From positions 1-64,000 of the IMG/VR virus record IMGVR_UViG_3300050016_000156: a stretch of 64,000 bases of DNA. The stretch is one strand, 5' to 3'. Under the pieces are notes generated by a model. The model saw only the letters and a program-made list of their open reading frames with translations. It did no database searches and was not told the DNA's origin. Shown here one piece after another: positions 60,038-64,000 of this stretch (positions within the stretch are counted from its first letter, which is position 1; each line of letters opens with the position of its first letter). Origin of the DNA: a virus. The translations under genes were made by a program, and so were the position numbers.

Positions 60038-60261
60038 ATCGAGTGACCTGTCCCATCTGGAACGCTCGTCACCGTTCCGTCCAACAGCTTCGGGTGCAAC
60101 AGCCAATCGGTCTCTTCCCAGCGCCGAGCCAGTTGCAGAACCTCCAGCAGTTCGGCCCGATGAACGGCGAGGTCCGCCTGGACTTCTTCGTCGTCTGGGT
60201 CTTGACCGTAGGCGGCAACCATCGACTCATAATCCTTCAGAATGTCAACCAGTGCTCGCAT
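60034..60261 (-). CDS. hypothetical helical protein
   Basis: 75 residues, charged helices (DPDDEEVQADLAVHRAELLE). ATGA-type overlap with the next gene. No family recognised. Confidence 0.55.
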   Translation of the reverse strand: MRALVDILKDYESMVAAYGQDPDDEEVQADLAVHRAELLEVLQLARRWEETDWLLHPKLLDGTVTSVPDGTGHSI

Positions 60262-60557
60262 TACTTCCTCCCGAGTTGAGCCCGGCGACGTTCTGGGCGA
60301 GTGCTGGTCTGCAAGCCGAGATGCTGACGGGGTTCGAACTCAATAATCCAGCCTCCCGCGCACAAGGCTTCGAGTCGCTTGCGAGTCTGGCGAGCGCGAC
60401 GATCCCGAGTCCGACCAAGAGTCAGCAGTTCAACCATAGCGTTGACCGCTACCTCGTGCGTAGCGTCTTCGACTGCCTTCTGCTTCTCGGCTTCGGTCGG
60501 CTCGGGGAAGTTCAAAGTAAATTCATTGAACGTCGGTTGGAGAAATTGGATGCTCAT
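60261..60557 (-). CDS. hypothetical protein
   Basis: 98 residues. First half like a short alpha domain (PTEAEKQKAVEDATHEVAVN), second half Arg-rich (GRTRDRRARQTRKRLEAL), perhaps DNA binding. Overlaps both neighbours. Confidence 0.55.
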   Translation of the reverse strand: MSIQFLQPTFNEFTLNFPEPTEAEKQKAVEDATHEVAVNAMVELLTLGRTRDRRARQTRKRLEALCAGGWIIEFEPRQHLGLQTSTRPERRRAQLGRK

Positions 60558-60738
60558 AGGTCATCTCCGTATTCTGTATCATATAGGATTTGTTTTGTTT
60601 CTGCAAGTTCGGCCTTCAAGGCGGCGATGTCGTTCCGCAGTCCCGTGACTTCCTCGCAGTAAGGACACGGAAGAATCCGAGACGAGTTGTAGCTGTCATA
60701 CACCACAACTGCATCGCCGTGTTTGCACGCTTCCATGC

Positions 60739-60742
<4 letters not shown>
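60554..60742 (-). CDS. small Zn-knuckle coiled-coil protein
   Basis: 62 residues, GAGGAG upstream. C-x-H and CPYC in the first half, then a helix RNDIAALKAELAETKQILYD. Short spacing with neighbours. Confidence 0.55.
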
Positions 60743-61043
<301 letters not shown>

Positions 61044-61047
<4 letters not shown>

Positions 61048-61142
61048 CGGTCCTCCATAACCAGCGACGCAAGCAAAAAGAACAGCCCCATCCCAGCATC
61101 CACGGTGTCGTGGAGAGCCAGCCCGAATACAAAACAAATCAA
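61044..61142 (-). CDS. 33-aa membrane peptide, TTG start, coupled
   Basis: Starts at a TTG that overlaps the stop of an 11-codon upstream frame (61139-61174, good GAGGAG site) and ends overlapping the next ATG. Two short hydrophobic stretches (ICFVFGLALHD and MGLFFLLASLVM). The upstream frame acts like a leader peptide or the gene is frameshifted. Confidence 0.4.
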
Positions 61143-61226
61143 CCCAACCCACAGACGGCCACGATTGCTTTCATTACTCTGCTCCTCTCGGGCAAGTCCC
61201 CGTTGGGGTTTTACTATTCGTAGGGG

Positions 61227-61255
61227 AGTTTATAGGGACCCCGACGATTTGTCAA
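61227..61255 (-). promoter_or_regulatory. sigma70 promoter of the 61.1-59.9 kb operon
   Basis: TTGACA (61255-61250), 17 nt, TAAACT (61232-61227). The -35 box overlaps the stop of the endonuclease gene. Confidence 0.6.
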
Positions 61256-61692
61256 GAAGATTCGTACTTTGCTAGGCGGTCTTTCAACTGCCGATTCTCA
61301 ATCAACAGTTTGGTAAGCATCTCTTCCCTCTTATGCTCGCTGCGGGGAACCCACGCCAAGTTCCACGGCACAAAACCGAGTCGTCTGTCAATGATGTGCA
61401 ATTCATAGTCTCGGGATGGCTTGCGCCCGATGTTCTCGATTATCCAGCGTGCTCCGTCAGTATACGTTCCACCTTTGTCGGGGTCCCATCCCACATAGAA
61501 TGGCATTCCTCTATAGGTGGCGTGCTTGGTCTTGTAACTCGTCTTCATGCTTTGGTGATGGGTGTTCACCGACGCGTACTCAGGAGTTCCCGAGTACCGA
61601 ATAAATTTGCGCGGACGCCCGGTCTTACGCGACTGGACAGATACGTCGGGGTTTGAAACCATGGGGGTGAGTTCTATCTCTATAGATGCCAT
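61252..61692 (-). CDS. HNH-type homing endonuclease relative
   Basis: 146 residues from the ATG at 61692. Basic N-terminal part (SRKTGRPRKFIRYSGTPEYA), then ARWIIENIGRKPSRDYELHI, IDRRLGFVPWNLAWVPRSEH keeps the phage HNH fold (usually SLDRIDNxGYxPxNxRW) with Ser-Leu-Asp changed to Glu-Leu-His, so activity is doubtful. The promoter ends 8 nt before the ATG; a longer start lies inside the promoter. Confidence 0.75.
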   Translation of the reverse strand: MASIEIELTPMVSNPDVSVQSRKTGRPRKFIRYSGTPEYASVNTHHQSMKTSYKTKHATYRGMPFYVGWDPDKGGTYTDGARWIIENIGRKPSRDYELHIIDRRLGFVPWNLAWVPRSEHKREEMLTKLLIENRQLKDRLAKYESS

Positions 61693-61700
61693 AGAGTTAT

Positions 61701-61729
61701 AATATATCAAATCCTGCAAGATGTGTCAA
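61701..61729 (-). promoter_or_regulatory. sigma70 promoter, leaderless, for HNH-like gene
   Basis: TTGACA (61729-61724), 17 nt, TATATT (61706-61701), 8 nt to the ATG at 61692. Confidence 0.75.
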
Positions 61730-62349
61730 GCAAAATCGCAAGAACGGTGTAATGAGTTTTCATGGATATTGTTGCAAGGGAAAAACAAGACATGATGGTG
61801 CTGCCAAGCTAGGCTCGCCAGGAGACCCGTCTGGGGTTTTTGAATTTCAAAATAAATTCTCTAAGGGACCCCTACTTGCTCCCCCTGCACGCCTCATGCC
61901 ACGACACGCCGCCCGCCAAACCGGAAACTATTTCGCATCTCGTTGATTCAATTGGTGTTGTGGGGCGTTCTGCTGTGCGTCTTTCGAAGCGGTCATTTAA
62001 TCAGACATTAAATATGACCTGCTCATTAAACATGCCTGCATTATCAAGCACTTAGCCATGCGCACGCTGCGGACATTCAAGCGGCCACGACTATGACAAA
62101 ATCCTGAAAAGGAACAAGTTGTTGCAAACAAACGAGATTTTCGATTCGATGTCGGCGCTCGGCGACTTTCCAAGATGTCGGCGCTCGGCGACACGTTTGT
62201 GCGCTCATCAAACTGTGGCGTATTGACCACAAATACAAAAATCTGTACATCTGGCGACCGATATTCCATTTTTCATAGCCCAAATATCGGCAGCGAGCGA
62301 TATGTTGTGCCCAAATAACGTCACTACGCTTATCGCCCCGCTGTATAAT
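61730..62349. other. non-coding region with repeats and palindromes
   Basis: No frame is supported on either strand. It holds a 19-bp direct repeat (62148-62166 and 62174-62192, 26-bp period), a hairpin GGTCAT...ATGACC with AT-rich arms (61991-62019) and, at its right end, a TGTATAATTTATACA palindrome. Such a mix suggests a control region, an origin or a packaging site. Confidence 0.55.
62148..62192. repeat. two 19-bp direct repeats
   Basis: GATGTCGGCGCTCGGCGAC occurs twice, perfect, with a 26-bp period. Iteron-like, in the non-coding region. Confidence 0.8.
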
Positions 62350-62356
62350 TTATACA
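62342..62356. promoter_or_regulatory. 15-bp palindrome, possible operator or -10 region
   Basis: TGTATAATTTATACA is a palindrome around one central base, with TATAAT inside. It overlaps the end of the first accessory gene. Confidence 0.4.
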
Positions 62357-62553
62357 CGCTTGCTGCTTGCGAATGCCTTCCAATACGCGGCATGCTCTTC
62401 ATCCGCCGTCCGATACTCAGTGCGCCAGAATGGCAGGTCCGCGTGCCTTGCCTCCCCGCACCGCCACCCCAAATACAGATACGAGCCTGCTACCTTCGAT
62501 TGCCATGTCATGCAGCCACAGAAGTGGCAGAACGCGCGCCGACGCTCCATCAC
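62350..62553 (-). CDS. small Cys-rich accessory protein
   Basis: 67 residues. CHFCGC and a later Cys, aromatic and charged. Coupled to the previous gene by an ATGA overlap. Last gene of a three-gene unit. No family recognised. Confidence 0.55.
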   Translation of the reverse strand: MMERRRAFCHFCGCMTWQSKVAGSYLYLGWRCGEARHADLPFWRTEYRTADEEHAAYWKAFASSKRV

Positions 62554-62714
62554 ATCCCCCTCTCGTCATCTATCGCCGCTATGCAGCGGTCTATCTTCTG
62601 CAGGTCCGCATGCGTCAAGCCTAGGCGCGCCGCCTCCGCAGCCACTTCGGTATTCGCATCCATGAACAGAGCGAGATATGGAATCACCTGCCGCACATCC
62701 AATTCTTCAGCCAT
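62550..62714 (-). CDS. small accessory protein
   Basis: 54 residues from the ATG at 62714 (ATGA overlaps on both sides). Acidic helical (MAEELDVRQVIPYLALFMDA). No family recognised. Confidence 0.55.
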   Translation of the reverse strand: MAEELDVRQVIPYLALFMDANTEVAAEAARLGLTHADLQKIDRCIAAIDDERGM

Positions 62715-62935
62715 CACATCATCCTCGTGTTGTACAGCCACCGATAGGCTATACTCGCCCGAACACCCGCCTGACTATCGCAGGCTGTTCGGTCGCCGCA
62801 ACGCTCAATGCATTGACGCTCATGTTGCCCCAAACAGTCCAGACAAACCTTCGCTTCACATCCCTCACCATTGCACCTAACCGTTGGACGGTCGGCACCG
62901 CACACATCACACTCGAATCTCGGTGTCTTAGCCAT
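62714..62935 (-). CDS. Cys-rich (B-box-like) accessory protein
   Basis: 73 residues from the ATG at 62935. CDVCGADRPTVRCNGEGC, then KVCLDCLGQHERQCIERCGD gives eight or more Cys/His, like a RING or B-box Zn fold. First gene after the shared leader module. Protein-protein contact is an inference. Confidence 0.6.
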   Translation of the reverse strand: MAKTPRFECDVCGADRPTVRCNGEGCEAKVCLDCLGQHERQCIERCGDRTACDSQAGVRASIAYRWLYNTRMM

Positions 62936-62954
62936 ACCTATCTGTCTCTCCTGT

Positions 62955-63010
62955 AATTGCCAACTATATCCTTGAACGTGCACCAGTTAGCGTGCGCTGT
63001 TTGTTTGAAA
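62955..63010 (-). repeat. leader module copy A
   Basis: The block ACAAACAGCGCACGCTA, then CGTTCAAG, precedes the gene at 62935 by about 20-70 nt. It is shared with the copy at 63715-63765 upstream of the gene at 63692. Confidence 0.6.
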
Positions 63011-63061
63011 CTCGACGTAATGAAATAGCCCCGAGGTCAGTCTGTGAACGCCGAACCGCAC

Positions 63062-63268
63062 TTAGCACCACGGCTTTGGCGGACCCATTCGCTCGATTAT
63101 TCGATACCACATGTGCCGAGCCATCAGATGGGCCTCTTGGATGGGCGCATCCTTCAGCCAGTCATAGTCGGCCACACCTTGCGGTATGCGCGTGCTGAAT
63201 TGGTTCGCTGCCCACGTCGCCAAGAACTGCGTCATGAACTGGTCAATGAATGTCTCTTGTTCCATCAC
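63062..63268 (-). CDS. small accessory protein
   Basis: 68 residues, helical, with ATGA overlap to the gene before. Starts MMEQETFIDQFMTQFLATWA. No family recognised. Confidence 0.5.
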   Translation of the reverse strand: MMEQETFIDQFMTQFLATWAANQFSTRIPQGVADYDWLKDAPIQEAHLMARHMWYRIIERMGPPKPWC

Positions 63269-63519
63269 ATCCTCCTACAAGAGTCGCAGTACACATCGAG
63301 CGCACGCATATGCACGCACCGCTCGGGATACCCACCTAGGTTGTCGGGATATTGAAAGACGATGGTGCGCCCAGGCCCAAGATGTCGTTGCGGCGCGGCC
63401 ATTAATTGCCGCTTGCACGCTCGAATCATGTCCACTGTCAGGACTGGATACTCGCGGTCACACGCATCGCAATGGCTGTCTGGACCCAGGCTATGCTGAC
63501 ACTCTGGATGCTCGCACAT
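63265..63519 (-). CDS. Cys-rich accessory protein
   Basis: 84 residues from the ATG at 63519 (TGATG overlap). CEHPECQHS...HCDAC in the N-terminal part and CDSCRRM at the end. Two Zn sites likely. No family recognised. Confidence 0.55.
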   Translation of the reverse strand: MCEHPECQHSLGPDSHCDACDREYPVLTVDMIRACKRQLMAAPQRHLGPGRTIVFQYPDNLGGYPERCVHMRALDVYCDSCRRM

Positions 63520-63692
63520 CACATCCCCCCTGATGAGCGCCTGTTTAGCCCGCTACGATCCTCGGCCAGTGCCTGAGCAATCGCATCTTCAACCACCACC
63601 ATCTGCGCATCTAAGCTGCCGTTAGTCACATGCCCGCTGAACTTCTTTCCTTCGACAGCCAGCCGCTCCCTCAACTCTTCTCTGGTCTCCAT
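63519..63692 (-). CDS. 57-aa accessory protein
   Basis: Starts at the ATG at 63692 with a strong GAGGAG. Begins METREELRERLAVEGKKFSG and overlaps the next ATG. First gene after leader module copy B. No family recognised. Confidence 0.6.
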   Translation of the reverse strand: METREELRERLAVEGKKFSGHVTNGSLDAQMVVVEDAIAQALAEDRSGLNRRSSGGM

Positions 63693-63714
63693 ATGTTTCT
63701 CCTCTGCCTTGGCT

Positions 63715-63765
63715 CTTGAACGAGCATCGTGTAGCGTGCGCTGTTTGTTCGAAGCGCAGCATACC
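63715..63765 (-). repeat. leader module copy B
   Basis: Same ACAAACAGCGCACGCTA and CGTTCAAG blocks as copy A, about 25-75 nt before the ATG at 63692. Confidence 0.6.
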
Positions 63766-63809
63766 GAAACAAGCCCGCTGCCCCTCTGAAATGCCGACCG
63801 CGCGTTGCG

Positions 63810-64000
63810 CTAGGCCGCGTCGTATGTCGCAACAAAGATATCAGGCTTGCAGGGATACAACTCTCCTGCGACACCTCGAATAATCCAGTCGTTTGGACTC
63901 GCTAGCGTTTGTCCTTCCTTTGTGCCGACCGTTACGCCACTACCATCGTCCCGCTCGAAGAATGCGCCCTGCATTTTATCGCCGAACTTCGTCCGCAAGG
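63810..64000 (-). CDS. phage protein with WIIRGVAGELYPCKPDIF C-terminus, 5' end beyond window
   Basis: At least 62 codons and open at the right edge. The C-terminus (SPNDWIIRGVAGELYPCKPD, then IFVATYDAA) is shared by a common group of small phage and prophage proteins that end in a PGDW...PCKPDIFxxTY-like stretch, from memory. Its function is not known to me. Confidence 0.65.
   Translation of the reverse strand, partial: LRTKFGDKMQGAFFERDDGSGVTVGTKEGQTLASPNDWIIRGVAGELYPCKPDIFVATYDAA

Noticed and set aside
61190-61215. CCCC-GTT-GGGG stem with TTTT on the plus strand
   Set aside because: Only 4 bp of stem and no plus-strand gene to terminate.

Overview
This window is an internal segment of a tailed double-stranded DNA phage genome. 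Both ends cut through genes. It carries terminase, portal, scaffold and major capsid genes, a full replication and recombination set, an endolysin and phage-type tRNAs. Nearly every gene lies on the minus strand, packed head to tail with ATGA or TGATG stop/start overlaps. The host is probably Gram-negative: there is a GH108-type endolysin, a signal-peptide protein ending in Phe like an outer-membrane barrel, and strong host-like sigma70 promoters. I cannot name the host or a known relative.

Right to left, in the direction of transcription. 64.0-61.7 kb: small Cys-rich accessory genes in two short operons with a shared leader, then about 0.6 kb of non-coding, repeat-rich DNA. 61.7-57.2 kb: small early-type genes, membrane proteins and a signal-peptide protein. 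57.2-54.7 kb: a holin-like protein, a secreted trypsin-like protease and a homing endonuclease. 54.7-51.3 kb: phage GroEL and GroES and a likely small terminase. 51.3-42.9 kb: virion surface, tail and fibre-like proteins. 42.9-33.2 kb: large terminase, portal, scaffold, N4-gp56-type capsid protein and small structural proteins. 33.2-32.3 kb: tRNA-Ala, tRNA-Ile, a tRNA-like structure, a 185-bp element with 31-bp inverted ends, and tRNA-Thr. 31.1-25.7 kb: a 1590-codon multi-domain polyvalent protein with its partner gene.

25.1-6.2 kb is the DNA metabolism block: metallophosphoesterase, RecA, two nucleotide pyrophosphohydrolase-like proteins, a deoxyribosyltransferase-like protein, family A DNA polymerase, an ERF annealing protein, SSB, UvrD-like helicase, a DruA/DUF4338 protein, an Fe-S PD-(D/E)XK nuclease and a PrimPol-helicase. 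An iteron-like array next to the PrimPol-helicase may be the origin. 6.2-1.4 kb: small Zn-binding proteins, the endolysin, a GIY-YIG enzyme and a secreted barrel-like protein. The left edge cuts a late virion protein with an ice-binding (DUF3494) fold.

Two promoter classes organise expression. Early-type genes use near-consensus sigma70 promoters. Late genes use a phage-specific element, GACT-N8-CATAAGTAGAG, present ten times at fixed spacing and almost always just upstream of a structural or late gene. At least twelve free-standing homing endonucleases are scattered through the window. Five of them sit 5-8 nt behind a sigma70 -10 box, which predicts leaderless mRNAs.
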